DNA from: Arion vulgaris
Lineage: Eukaryota; Mollusca; Gastropoda; Stylommatophora; Arionidae
Reading direction: 5' to 3'
NCBI GenBank assembly: GCA_020796225.1
Contig: CM036753.1
Span: forward strand, 68,232,365 to 68,296,364
Length of the DNA: 64,000 nt
Positions within the stretch are counted from its first letter, which is position 1, and each line of letters opens with the position of its first letter. The translations under genes were made by a program, and so were the position numbers. Below the pieces are notes generated by a model. That model searched no databases and was not told the origin of the DNA. It worked only from the letters and a program-made list of their open reading frames with translations. This document shows positions 10,765 through 21,204 of this stretch, piece by piece.

Positions 10765-12895
10765 AAGTTCTTCCATCAACACACGGCTGACAAATCTATG
10801 GGGAAGGCACGAGTTCTTCCATCAACACACGTCTGACAAATCTATGGGAAAGGCACGAGTTCTTCCATCAACACACGGCTGACAAATCTATGGGAAAGGC
10901 ACGAGTTCTTCCATCAACACACGTCTGACAAATCTATGGGGAAGGCACGAGTTCTTCCATCAACACACGTCTGACAAATCTATGGGAAAGGCACGAGTTC
11001 TTCCATCAACACACGGCTGACAAATCTATGGGAAAGGCACGAATTCTTCCATCAACACACGGCTGACAAATCTATGGGGAAGGCACGAGTTCTTCCATCA
11101 ACACACGTCTGACAAATCTATGGGAAAGGCACGAGTTCTTCCATCAACACACGGCTGACAAATCTATGGGAAAAGGCATCGAGTTCGTCCATCAACACAC
11201 GGCTGACAAATCTATGGGGGAAGGCCTTTACACTGAGAAATTCTTCCATCAACACACGTCTGACAAATCTATGGGAAGGCACGAGTTCCTTCCATCAACA
11301 ACACGGCTGAACAAATCACTCAAAATGGGAAAGGCACGAGTTCTTCCATCAACACACGTCTGACAAATCTATGGGAAAGGCACGAGTTCTTCCATCAACA
11401 CACGGCTGACAAATCTATGGGAAAGGCACGAGTTCTTCCATCAACACACGGCTGACAAATCTATGGGAAAGGCACGAGTTCTTCCATCAACACACGTCTG
11501 ACAAATCTATGGGAAAGGCACGAGTTCTTCCATCAACACACGGCTGACAAATCTATGGGAAAGGCACGAGTTCTTCCATCAACACACGGCTGACAAATCT
11601 ATGGGAAAGGCACGAGTTCTTCCATCAACACACGTGAAATCTATGGGAAAGGCACGAGTTCTTCCATCAACACACGTCTGACAAATCTATGGGAAAGGCA
11701 CGAGTTCTTCCATCAACACACGTCTGACAAATCTATGGGAAAGGCACGAGTTCTTCCATCAACACACGTCTGACAAATCTATGGGAAAGGCACGAGTTCT
11801 TCCATCAACACACGGCTGACAAATCTATGGGAAAGGCACGAGTTCTTCCATCAACACACGTCTGACAAATCTATGGGAAAGGCACGAGTTCTTCCATCAA
11901 CACACGTCTGACAAATCTATGGGAAAGGCACGAGTTCTTCCATCAACACACGTCTGACAAATATATGGGAAAGGCACGAGTTCTTCCATCAACACACGGC
12001 TGACAAATCTATGGGAAAGTCACGAATTCTTCCATCAACACACGGCTGACAAATCTATGGGGAAGGCACGAGTTCTTCCATCAACACACGTCTGACAAAT
12101 CTATGGGAAAGGCACGAGTTCTTCCATCAACACACGGCTGACAAATCTATGGGAAAGGCACGAGTTCGTCCATCAACACACGGCTGACAAATCTATGGGA
12201 AGCACGATTCTTCCATCAACACACGTCTGACAAATCTATGGGAAGGCACGAGTTCTTCCATCAACACACGGCTGACAAATCTATGGGAAAGGCACGAGTT
12301 CTTCCATCAACACACGTCTGACAAATCTATGGGAAAGGCACGAGTTCTTCCATCAACACACGGCTGACAAATCTATGGGAAAGGCACGAGTTCGTCCATC
12401 AACACACGGCTGACAAATCTATGGGAAAGGCACGAGTTCTTCCATCAACACACGTCTGACAAATCTATGGGAAAGGCACGAGTTCTTCCATCAACACACG
12501 TCTGACAAATCTATGGGAAAGGCACGAGTTCTTCCATCAACACACGGCTGACAAATCTATGGGAAAGGCACGAGTTCTTCCATCAACACACGGCTGACAA
12601 ATCTATGGGGAAGGCACGAGTTCTTCCATCAACACACGGCTGAGAAATCTATGGGAAAGGCACGAGTTCTTCCATCAACACACGACTGAGACAAATCTAT
12701 GGGAAAGGCACGAGTTCTTCCATCAACACACGTCTGACAAATCTATGGGAAAGGCACGAGTTCTTCCATCAACACACGTCTGACAAATCTATGGGAAAGG
12801 CACGAGTTCTTCCATCAACACACGTCTGACAAATCTCATGGGAAGGCACGAGTTCTTCCATCAACACACGGCTGACAAATCTATAGGAAAGGCGA
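10765..12895 (+). repeat. 46-bp satellite, about 46 copies
   Basis: The unit is GTTCTTCCATCAACACACGG followed by CTGACAAATCTATGGGAAAGGCACGA. Two main variants alternate irregularly (ACGGCTGAC and ACGTCTGAC). A more disordered stretch at about 11166-11330 has insertions. The homogeneity suggests recent unequal exchange. There are no long open frames because 46 is not a multiple of three. Confidence 0.97.
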
Positions 12896-13046
12896 TAGAG
12901 CAAAGACTGGTATATACAGTATTACATAAGAAGGGAAAAATTAATTATAAGATATGAAAAAAAACAACACTCAACGTTTCGGTGCTTAAGACCTTTATCA
13001 AGAACAGAAAAACCAGAAAAAACTAAATTAACTAAAACATGACACT
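12896..13046 (-). mobile_element. Insertion in the 46-bp satellite carrying a hammerhead-like motif
   Basis: The array breaks after AAAGGC near 12888-12893 and resumes with AAAGGCACGAG near 13047, consistent with a short target duplication. The insert contains, on the minus strand, CTTGATAAAGGTC..ACCGAAACGTTG (about 12971-13002), the same motif family as at 36205, 59623 and 59688. Confidence 0.6.
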
Positions 13047-13095
13047 AAAGGCACGAGTTCTTCCATCAACACACGGCTGAGAAATCTATGGGGAA
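13047..13095 (+). repeat. Single 46-bp satellite unit beyond the insertion
   Basis: One further copy of the 46-bp unit, cut off from the main array by the 12.9-kb insertion. Confidence 0.9.
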
Positions 13096-13305
13096 AGGAC
13101 AACCGATACATCGTGGAGCCAGCGACGCTGCACGAGTTGTCAGAATAGAGTTAAACACAATGACCTACTTTATTAGAGACTCCCATTCCGAAGTTCATCA
13201 CGGGGTTTATTTCAAAACTTATTATCTGGGGTTTATTTCAAGGGTTTATTTGCTATGAATGACTATTGCTGCTTGATTAGGAAGGGTTAACATCAGAGCT
13301 TACCT

Positions 13306-13552
13306 AAAGCCGAAGGATTGACTTCATTGCACCGGGATTGACTTCATTATCCCATATGACTCGGTCCCTCTCCGCAGAAATGGAACGCCACATACCGAGA
13401 ATATTGAACAAAGCAGGAACTCCGTCTCTCCGTCAACAATTCTTGGAGTCTTTGGAAAAACTACATGCTTAAACAGAACAGCGCAGCTGGATTCGAACCT
13501 ATGACCTTCGAAACTGAAGGCAAGGTCTTAACCACTTAGCCACATAGAGCCC
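13306..13552 (-). mobile_element. tRNA-derived SINE S4
   Basis: The minus strand starts with a tRNA-like head: A box TGGCTAAGTGGTTAAG (13527-13542) and B box GGTTCGAATCC (13489-13499). The body follows (GAGTTCCTGC.., TGCAATGAAGTCAATCC). Related copies: 14851, 15543, 27830, 48545, 51905 and 61330. This is a SINE and not a functional tRNA, because no acceptor stem forms. Confidence 0.82.
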
Positions 13553-13789
13553 CAGAGGAATTTACCTTCTCCTAAAGTAGTTATCTATCAAATTTATCGT
13601 GTCCCATCTGTCTGAACCTACTGGTTTTATGTCTCAGATTTTACTCGACATTCATGAATTCTGCCTTTACAAACCAGTTTCGTCACGATATGACAAGGGG
13701 CTGGACTTTGCTGTGGGGCAGACGACATAGCTGATAGATATAACATACCCTTCTAACATAGATATAATTCTATAGAAAAACCCAGACAT

Positions 13790-13985
13790 ACTTGTCTGAC
13801 CGTAACGGCTTTCAGGTTGATCCAGCCTCAACGAGTACCAGGAAAAGCAGTGGAAAGTGAAGGCGGCATGCATGATGTTAATCACATCACCCCTCGTGTG
13901 CCGACGGTCAATGACAAATACGAGCCTAACACCATATTGCTCAAAATACCTTGAGGTATGAGAAGAGTTCCTTTACTTTACTTAT
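13790..13985 (+). mobile_element. SINE S5
   Basis: Body of S5 with CATCACCCCTCGTGTGCCGA, CGGTCAATGACAAATACGAG and CCTTGAGGTATGA near the end. The tRNA-like head is poorly preserved. Confidence 0.7.
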
Positions 13986-14189
13986 CAAAGAAAAGTGGTA
14001 AATTCTAAAGATTTAGAACACCAAACGTCTCAAGAAATCGTCAGATATTATAAAACGAACTTAACAGCGGAAGTGGAAGATAGATGACATTTTATACTTG
14101 ATTGAAGGAAGAGAAAGAATGAAAAGAAGAATACAACATAATGAAATACTAAACAACAAATGCAGAATAGTGATGGAAACAACACTAAA

Positions 14190-14370
14190 TCAGATGATCA
14201 TTGAAATCGATAGCATGTGCACAAAATGAAATTTAGTAATTCACGAACAAATACATGAAATCACAGGAAATAGAACACGCGTACATAATGGATGCTTGAA
14301 ATTACAGGAAGAGGCGATTATTTTGAAGAGGAAATGCTTGATGTGTTAGACCAGAGCCAACTATAATTCT
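14190..14370 (+). pseudogene. Possible LINE ORF2 linker fragment
   Basis: One frame reads EQIHEITGNRTRVHNGCLKL followed by acidic and basic residues. It resembles the EITGxxxxxxGxLKxxxG linker between the endonuclease and reverse transcriptase domains of RTE-like LINEs. No flanking domain is preserved. Confidence 0.35.
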
Positions 14371-14434
14371 TTGGACTCGGGTAAGAAGTATGGAAAATCA
14401 GAAAAGAAAGAGAAAAAGAAAGAATTACACCACG

Positions 14435-14635
14435 TGACCTCGCATTCCAGTATTGGTGTATATAGACTATTTCATTTTAAAATCAACACACAATGCTAAA
14501 TCGAAGTTATATTATGCAACAAGTCAAGTGTAACAATAAGGAATATCAATATTATGAATATTTTCACCAATAAATAACCATAGACTCACAGAATTGAGTA
14601 AAATTGCAAAAAGCGTGCAGTGTTCTATCGAAAAT
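14435..14635 (+). repeat. Dispersed repeat R8, uninterrupted copy
   Basis: Shares CGTGACCTCGCATT, TATATTATG and TAACAATAAGGAATATCA...AATAAATAACCA with 50350-50475 plus 51057-51160. The second copy is split by an RTE insertion, so this is the paralogous empty site (junction at about 14531-14542). Confidence 0.75.
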
Positions 14636-14850
14636 CTGTAATTTCCAGCCCCCTTTTCTGATCTAGGTCAGAGAATCCCCGGTCAGTTGTCTGGCCTAGT
14701 TATCTAGAGTTGGCTGTGGTTAGACCAATGAATAGTGTACATTGCTATGCTTCATAATGACGATAAACAAAAAATAAATAATCCAAATGTAAGGGACCAT
14801 CAAGCATTTGTAACGATAGTTGATGACGATATACAGAATATAAAAAAGGG

Positions 14851-15083
14851 ATGGAGTCCTCTGTGGTTAAGTGATTGTGCTGTTGCTTTGCGTTCCGAAG
14901 ATCGTTTGTTCGAAACTGGACAATGTCGTTATGCTCATAAGATCATTTTCCCCATATTTTCAGATACTTGCGATTTCTGCCGCAGAGACAACGTTCGTGC
15001 TTTGTGCAATACTCTGGTACCATTTCTGCAGATTGGGACCGAGTCATATGAGGTAAAGCCCTGTACAATGAAATCAATCCTCC
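14851..15083 (+). mobile_element. tRNA-derived SINE S4, plus orientation
   Basis: Head with GTGGTTAAGTGATTG and a B-box-like GTTTGTTCGAAACTGG (about 14904-14919). The body shows ACAACGTTCGTGCTTTGTGC and ACCATTTCTGCAGATTGGG, matching the complement of S4 at 13306-13552. The frame 14735-15100 simply runs through the SINE. Confidence 0.75.
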
Positions 15084-15084
15084 G

Positions 15085-15540
15085 TTTTTTAGACCATTAA
15101 AAAAATGTAAAGCGCTGTATGCAGATCATATAACAGTAGAAGAATGCATATATGTATATCTCATTTTGAAATATAAGTACATACAAAATTTGTCAATTAC
15201 GTTGACCACAGAGAGTACGTAAATATATTGATCTACTAAAATCCATATTCGTAACTTTGGCAAAGAAGTCAAGAGTTATTGATTGCGACGACCAGCGAAC
15301 AAAACCGGTTAATTGACATAACTGCCAATAAGAATTATCATATTATGCTTCGAAGCAACATACTTGGAAGATAAATATGTTGTGTACAAAGTGGGGTTGC
15401 TGAAGTCAAGGGCACAAACAATGCTATATATATAAATATATACACACTGAGAACACTGACGGACAGATCCAAATGAGCAATGGCTTATTTATTATTGTGT
15501 GGTTTAAATTACACCAAGGCATCTCATTTGGTCAAATGTG
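15085..15540. other. No recognised feature
   Basis: AT-rich spacer between two S4-type SINEs. Confidence 0.5.
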
Positions 15541-15745
15541 TCTTTATGGCTAAGTGGTTAAGACATTTGCATTCCGTTTAGAAGGTTGTAGATTCGAAGG
15601 TTGCAGCTTAAGCTATGGAGTTCATGTTTTGTGCAACACCCTTGGCAGTGTCGGGCCACTTCTGAAGGTGGAGTCTGGGGAAAGAACCACGTGGGAAGAA
15701 CCTGGTGCCATGAAGTTAACTCTTCGCCTTTAAACGCCTTAGTTT
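15541..15745 (+). mobile_element. tRNA-derived SINE, S4-like head
   Basis: A box TGGCTAAGTGGTTAAGAC (15547-15564) and a B-box-like TAGATTCGAAGGTTGC (15589-15604). The body differs from typical S4 after about 15610 (CTTGGCAGTGTCGGGCCACT), so this may be a sister family sharing the tRNA head. Confidence 0.7.
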
Positions 15746-15827
15746 TTGTAAAACACAAGAAAGTTATCAACGTGCAAGAAGGCGCTTAAATATAGAAGAA
15801 CAGCCAAAAGTATAAATTGACAACAAA

Positions 15828-16008
15828 TAGCGGAAGATAAGAAGAGGAAGACCACGGAGAAGATGGGTTAATTATGTAATTTATAATTTCAGCATGATGA
15901 CTGCAGAGGCGTGACATCTCGCCTATGAGAGAGAGAAATTCCGAAGGACTGTTAGGGAGGGGGCAATGTTCCGCTCAGGACAAGCTATTTGATGATGGTG
16001 ATGATGTA
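15828..16008 (+). pseudogene. LINE-B 3' end with (GAT)n tail
   Basis: Reads RRGRPRRRWVNY-like sequence, then a MMTAEA segment, then CAGGACAAGCTATTTGATGATGG. It matches the ends at 5221 and 18787. Only the last about 180 bp of the element is present. Confidence 0.8.
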
Positions 16009-16230
16009 GTGCTTATAAAATTAGTTTGTAAGTACATCTAATGCCAAAATTATAGACTCGCATATGCATGATGTTTTATTTTTTTATTTACCGCAAATTA
16101 TATTTCATGCTGAAACCTCATTAAAATCTCGTCATATTGGACCACTCAACTTATTTCTTGGTTGTTGTTCAGCTCAAGATTATTTTTGTTTAATTTTTTT
16201 AATATTTTGTTAAAAGCTTGTGCCGAACAC
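16009..16230. other. No recognised feature
   Basis: AT-rich sequence between the LINE-B tail and a 28-bp repeat. Confidence 0.4.
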
Positions 16231-16233
16231 CAA

Positions 16234-16401
16234 CCACACGCCACCCCAGTAGCCAGTCTAACCACACGCCACGCTTGTAGTCAGTCTAGCCATACGCCAG
16301 GCTAGTAGCCAATCTAGCCACACGTCACACTAGTAGCCAATCTAGCCACACGCCACGTTAGCAACAGGTCAAGCCACACGCCACGCTAGTAGCTATTCTA
16401 G
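16234..16401 (+). repeat. 28-bp tandem repeat, 6 copies
   Basis: Unit CCACACGCCACGCTAGTAGC followed by CAATCTAG. Exactly six units of 28 bp fill 168 bp, with several substitutions per unit. Confidence 0.93.
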
Positions 16402-16764
16402 CAAGTGCAGAAAATGTGTTGTACACAGAAATTCTATTTTCTATGAAATCGTAATGAAACGGAATTTTGATAATTCTTTCTTAAATTTTTGACAATTTTA
16501 GAAAGTGGTATCCAAGTTTGGTGTTGCTGTTGAGTGGTACATTTAGTTTTATAAAAATTCTCTATATTTTGGACGTACCTTCTCGACACTGGCTGACGAC
16601 GTGTGCGTTCCCCCATAAAAGCTATTGTTTCTTTCTTAGTACTGCTTTTTATGATGGTATAGAACAGGTATGACGAGAGCCTGGGGAATTTAATGGTCGT
16701 ATGACTAGTGCAGTCGTCGCAAAGTTGTTCAGGTTAAAATTTCATTTATGCCCACAACAGAAAA

Positions 16765-16848
16765 AATTCCGTGGCCTTACCGTGAATTGAACACGGGTCT
16801 CCCGCGTGGGAGATGCGCTCTAATCCACTCGACCAGACGCTCTTCTAT
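16765..16848 (-). other. tRNA-like sequence, probably a SINE head or tRNA pseudogene
   Basis: The minus strand has TGGTCGAGTGGATTAGAG (A-box-like), a TCTCC/GGAGA stem with a 6-nt loop, and a perfect T arm (16780-16796: CCGTG stem, TTCAATT loop). The 5' and 3' ends do not pair as an acceptor stem, and the anticodon loop is not the usual 7 nt, so I do not call a functional tRNA. Confidence 0.55.
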
Positions 16849-17129
16849 AACGTATGGGTTCGATTCTTGATAATAATATTGTTTAATTTATTCTTATGTT
16901 TTGTTTTGGTTGATGTCTGCAAACTAATGACTCGTTGCAATTCATGATTCTCTCGTAACAACAAATCGTTGACCTCCAAAGGCGGACCCTAGTTTGGGCA
17001 ATTACACTGCGCGTTGAACAAACATTGCTAATATTAACAGTAGGGGATGTGAGGTGAATACGCCCCAGTGGTTTGACAAGAGTTATTGATAGAAACTTTG
17101 GTTTCAGCTTTATAAAGTGTTATAGTTCT
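16849..17129. other. No recognised feature
   Basis: No coding or repeat family recognised. Confidence 0.4.
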
Positions 17130-17560
17130 CAATCCGTAATATGTTGATTGTGAGTCATGGGCGGTAAACAGATGGAGAAATTCCTGGTGGTCACAGAGAT
17201 GCGGTTATAGAGAAGAATGATGAGAATCACATGAACTGTTAGAATTATGAATGTGGAGGTGTTAACTGAGGACAAGACACTGAGAAAACGTATTATCAGT
17301 ATATGAAAGATGCAGTTGTCAATTTTCGGACATGTGATAAGAAGAGGAGGTTTAGAACACATTGTGACAACCAGTAAAATAGAAGTTAGATGAGACAGAG
17401 GAAGACAGAGAGAGAGAAATTGTTAGACAGTATGACTTCATGACACGGAAAAGCGTTAACATCTGAGATGATAGCAAATACCAGATACAAAGATTTGTGG
17501 AGATATGTGATCACTAACGTTTGCCGGCACTGCACCTGATGATGATGAGCCTTACTCCCA
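17130..17560 (+). pseudogene. LINE-D ORF2 C terminus
   Basis: Broken frames give CQFSDM/FGHVIRRGGLEHIVTT-like sequence, a DRGRQRERLLDSMTS segment and RYKDLWRYV, then a short (GAT)n tail. The same ending is on the minus strand at 18008-18385 (GYLEHLVTRCKIQERRNR, GRQREKRLDDLTSW). It is related to RTE-like endings with GRxRxxxLD. Confidence 0.68.
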
Positions 17561-18007
17561 AGATTGAAGAGATTCACAGAGATTCCCTAACTAAACATAA
17601 GTTGTAAAAGAAGTTTTCTTTCAAAATAATTAAAAGAAACATTGAATTGATACGTATGAGCAGACAAACAGCTAGACACAAAAACAATAACATTTGCCAT
17701 CCTGGTTCTTGTTGATAAATGACATTATGGAAAATCACGTTTCTCCAGTCTAGCTTCGAATGTGACACATCACGCACTTGGACTTGAAGTCATCATCGTA
17801 TCCCGAAATGGAAATCAAGCACAGTCTGTCTATCCAAGATCACTCTATCTTTTTCAATGCAAGTGTTGTAAACAAAGCCTTTCTGTCACCAAGTACACAT
17901 TAGAAGGAAATCATTTGTCAAACAGTTTGCGTTGTATTTATATTGTTCATGAAATTGTTCCTCTAGTTTATATATTTTACGCTAGAAATATCAATCAAGT
18001 GCTATTT
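17561..18007. other. No recognised feature
   Basis: Lies between two opposite-facing LINE-D ends. The frame 17762-18019 has no motif I recognise. Confidence 0.4.
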
Positions 18008-18385
18008 CTACCAGCGTAAGCGATCTTGTCTCTCCATAACTATCTCTTTGGTGCGGTTAATCAGTTCTGACGTCGATCTTTTGTCGAACCACGATGTCAG
18101 ATCATCCAACCTCTTCTCCCTCTGCCTTCCGCGATTTCTCCTTTCCTGTATTTTACATCTTGTTACCAAATGTTCTAAGTATCCTGTACGTATTATATGC
18201 CAGAAGAACCTTGATGGTTTGATTCTTATAATGAGGCTTCTTTGTGTGCAAGCCGCTTTTAATAACTTACTATTTGTTTTCTTCGCTGTCCACGGGATTT
18301 TCAGCATTATTGTGTATAACAACAAATATATGGCTTTCATCGATTTTATTGTTTGTTCATTGTTCATGATTCGATCCACTACATA
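18008..18385 (-). pseudogene. LINE-D ORF2 C terminus, open for about 120 codons
   Basis: The minus frame 18008-18379 reads WTAKKTNSKLLKAA, then SRFFWHIIRTGYLEHLVTRC, then NRGRQREKRLDDLTSW and INRTKE. This is the post-RT region (WTxxKTNxxVL...FGHI.R..GLE) and basic tail of a LINE protein. The GHI box is changed to WHI. 5'-truncated and without catalytic motifs. Confidence 0.78.
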
Positions 18386-18629
18386 AGTATTGTTTCAATA
18401 TAGCACTGAAGTACTTTTTTCCGTAGTGTCATTGGTAGTGAGTTCACGCATGTTATCTTTTTAGTTTTCATGAAAGCTACTGTGACTTGAACTATTCTAC
18501 TTCATATCTCTGTTTTACATCTTTCATTTGATGTTATGAATGTTCACAGATACTTGAATCAATGAACTTGTTTCAGTGTTTGTTGTTTATTTGGATGTTG
18601 TATTGGGAAGTTATAAACAGTTGCTGGAA

Positions 18630-18802
18630 ATATAAAGAGAAGAGGAAGACCACGGAGAAGATGGATTCAGGATGTAACTGATGGTTTGAACATGACGGCT
18701 GCAGAGGCAGGACATCTGGCCTATGAGAGAGAGAAATTCCAGAGGACTGTTGGGGTGGTAAAGTTCTGATCAGGACAAGCTATTTGATGATGATGATGAT
18801 GA
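18630..18802 (+). pseudogene. LINE-B 3' end with (GAT)n tail
   Basis: KRRGRPRRRWIQDVTDGLN, then MTAAEAGHLAYERE, then a CAGGACAAGCTATTTGATGA junction with a (GAT)n tail (18787-18802). It is followed within 35 bp by the LINE-C-derived satellite. Confidence 0.85.
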
Positions 18803-18836
18803 TAAATATAAAATCCGTGTGTCCAAATCTGATGTA

Positions 18837-19656
18837 TTCATTGAACCAAGATATACATATTCCTCTTGTACCGTTATATGTCACATATAGCCTGCAAGTA
18901 ATTTCTCTATACCGATCTGTCCTAGACAACTGGTTCAATTTCTTCCTTGGAATTAAGTCCGATATCTCTAGCTTTCATTGAACCAAGATATACATATTCC
19001 TCTTGTAGTTATATGCAAATAGCCTACAAGTAATTTCTTATACCGATCTGTCCTAGACAACTGGTTCAATATCTTCCTTGGAATTAAGTCCGATATCTCT
19101 AGCTTGACATTGAACCAAGATATACATATTCCTCTTGTACGTTATATGTCCATATAGCCTACAAGTAATTTCTCTATACCGATCTGTCCTGACAACTGTT
19201 CAATATCTTCTTGGAATTAAGTCCATATCTCTAGCTTTCATTGAACCAAGATATACATATTCTCTTGTACGTTATATGTCACATATAGCCTGCAAGTAAT
19301 TTCTCTATACCGATCTGTCCTAGACAACTGGTTCAATATCTTCCTTGGAATTAAGTCCGATATCTCTAGCTTTCATTGAACCAAGATATACATATTCCTC
19401 TTGTACCGTTATATGTCACATATAGCCTACAAGTAATTTCTCTATACCGATCTGTCCTAGACAACTGGTTCAATATCTTCCTTGGAATTAAGTCCGATAT
19501 CTCTAGCTTTCATTGAACCAAGATATACATATTCCTCTTGTACCGTTATATGTCACATATAGCCTACAAGTAATTTCTCTATACCGATCTGTCCTAGACA
19601 ACTGGTTCAATATCTTCCTTGGAATTAAGTCCGATATCTCTAGCTTTCATTGAACC
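18837..19656 (-). repeat. About 136-bp tandem repeat derived from a LINE-C 3' end, about 6 copies
   Basis: Each unit, read on the minus strand, carries KARDIGLNSKEDIEPVV, DRSV, RNYL and RYKRN-like sequence. This parallels GNIDLSSMEEIERVA, DRAVW, RNYL and RYERN at the 3' end of LINE-C (34045-34295). Units begin with TCATTGAACCAAGATATACA near 18838, 18978, 19110, 19239, 19372 and 19511. Copies two to four carry small deletions; the last two are nearly identical. Confidence 0.9.
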
Positions 19657-19864
19657 GATGTAAAGATCTAAAAATATAATCACACTGCACATGAAGTTGG
19701 TGAGTGTAATATTCGATTTCATAACAGGAAATTGTTGTAAATTCTGAAAACGTGCATGTATAATATTGTTTATTTGTTTTCGTTTTCTCAAACAAGTTGC
19801 CCACTTTTTTGTGGTCTGCATAGTTTACGTCGAGATCATGAGTACGTTTTGCCACCATTAGACC

Positions 19865-20720
19865 CTTAGGGCTTATAGAACAGGCACATCCAACTTTCTT
19901 CTTCTTCATCTTCTTCTTGTTCTCCCAACGTTTCATATCAAACACTTGTTATAGGCTTATAGAACAGGCACATCCAACTTTCTTCTTCTTCATCTTCTTC
20001 TTCTTCTCCCAACGTTTCATATCAAACACTTGTTATAGGCTTATAGAACAGGCACATCCAACTTTCTTCTTCTTCATCTTCTTCTTCTTCTCCCAACGTT
20101 TCATATCAAACACTTGTTATAGGCTTATAGAACAGGCACATCCAACTTTCTTCTTCTTCTTCATCTTCTTCTTCTTCTCCCAACGTTTCATATCAAACAC
20201 TTGTTATAGGCTTATAGAACAGGCACATCCAACTTTCTTCTTCTTCTTCATCTTCTTCTTCTTCTCCCAACGTTTCATATCAAACACTTGTTATAGGCTT
20301 ATAGAACAGGCACATCCAACTTTCTTCTTCTTCTTCATCTTCTTCTTCTTCTCCCAACGTTTCATATCAAACACTTGTTATAGGCTTATAGAACAGGCAC
20401 ATCCAACTTTCTTCTTCTTCTTCATCTTCTTCTTGTTCTCCCAACGTTTCATATCAAACACTTGTTATAGGCTTATAGAACAGGCACATCCAACTTTCTT
20501 CTTCTTCATCTTCTTCTTCTTCTCCCAACGTTTCATATCAAACACTTGTTATAGGCTTATAGAACAGGCACATCCAACTTTCTTCTTCTTCATCTTCTTC
20601 TTCTTCTCCCAACGTTTCATATCAAACACTTGTTATAGGCTTATAGAACAGGCACATCCAACTTTCTTCTTCTTCATCTTCTTCTTCTTCTCCCAACGTT
20701 TCATATCAAACACTTGTTAT
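19865..20720 (-). repeat. 84/87-bp tandem repeat derived from a SINE S2 3' end, about 10 copies
   Basis: On the minus strand each unit has AACAAGTGTTTGATATGAAA followed by CGTTGGGAGAAGAAGAAG. This parallels AACAAGTGGTCGATATGGAG and CGTTCGAAGAAGAAG at the end of S2. Units alternate between 84 and 87 bp through one TTC triplet. The 277-codon plus frame (19917-20750) exists only because the period is a multiple of three. A truncated S2 copy lies directly next to it at 20725-20852. Confidence 0.9.
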
Positions 20721-20724
20721 AACA

Positions 20725-20852
20725 CTTGTTGTGATTTGTATGTGATCTAAGAGCTTCCCTAGGTCCCTATCTTAGTCACTTCTTACTTTATGCTTTGTAG
20801 GTTGGAGTGCTACTATTCTTTGCTCCCTTCAGAGCCCCGGAAACGCGGTCGT
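20725..20852 (-). mobile_element. SINE S2, internally deleted copy next to the satellite
   Basis: Minus-strand S2 with AACAAGTGTT, a GATCACATACAAATCAC-like segment, then a jump over the middle to CCTAGGGAAGC, and the 5' part (GGAGCAAAGAATAGTA). Its 3' end runs straight into the 84-bp array. Confidence 0.75.
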
Positions 20853-21108
20853 AAGAATTTATTTCGGCCACAGTGTACACATAATATTCAACGTGACTCA
20901 CATTTATACAAACCGGGAACTGTTAGATTTTACACATAGAAAAAATAACTTTAACAAACTACATCCAGAATTATACTGTAGCATGGTGTCAGATCTGATT
21001 CGTCACATGGAGGTCGTCAGCGCTGACGCATACTAGCTAGCATATAGCAACAGATTTTCAAGACATTTTTAGAACTGTTATTATCAGCGCTATTCTGTCA
21101 GCATGATT
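20853..21108. other. No recognised feature
   Basis: Unique-looking sequence between two S2 copies. Confidence 0.4.
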
Positions 21109-21204
21109 ATTCTTCTTCTTCCTTGAACACTCCATATCGATCACTTGTTAACCACTTTTTGTGATTTGTATGCGACATGAGACTAAGAGCGATTGTACGT
21201 TGTG
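21109..21204 (-). mobile_element. SINE S2, 3' part of a copy split by the foldback element
   Basis: The GAA tail complement (TTCTTCTTCTTCC), then CATATCGATCACTTGTTAAC and AGAGCGATTGTACGTTGTG. The rest of the same copy continues at 22932. Confidence 0.88.

Noticed and set aside
10765..12895. CRISPR-like array
   Set aside because: Units are directly adjacent with no unique spacers, and the context is a eukaryotic repeat-rich region. The other arrays are the same in this respect.
16765..16848. Functional tRNA gene
   Set aside because: The T arm is perfect, but acceptor-stem pairing fails and the anticodon loop is not 7 nt.
19917..20750. 277-codon open frame rich in phenylalanine
   Set aside because: It is a read-through of the 84/87-bp satellite, which has a codon-multiple period; there is no start context, domain or codon pattern of a gene.
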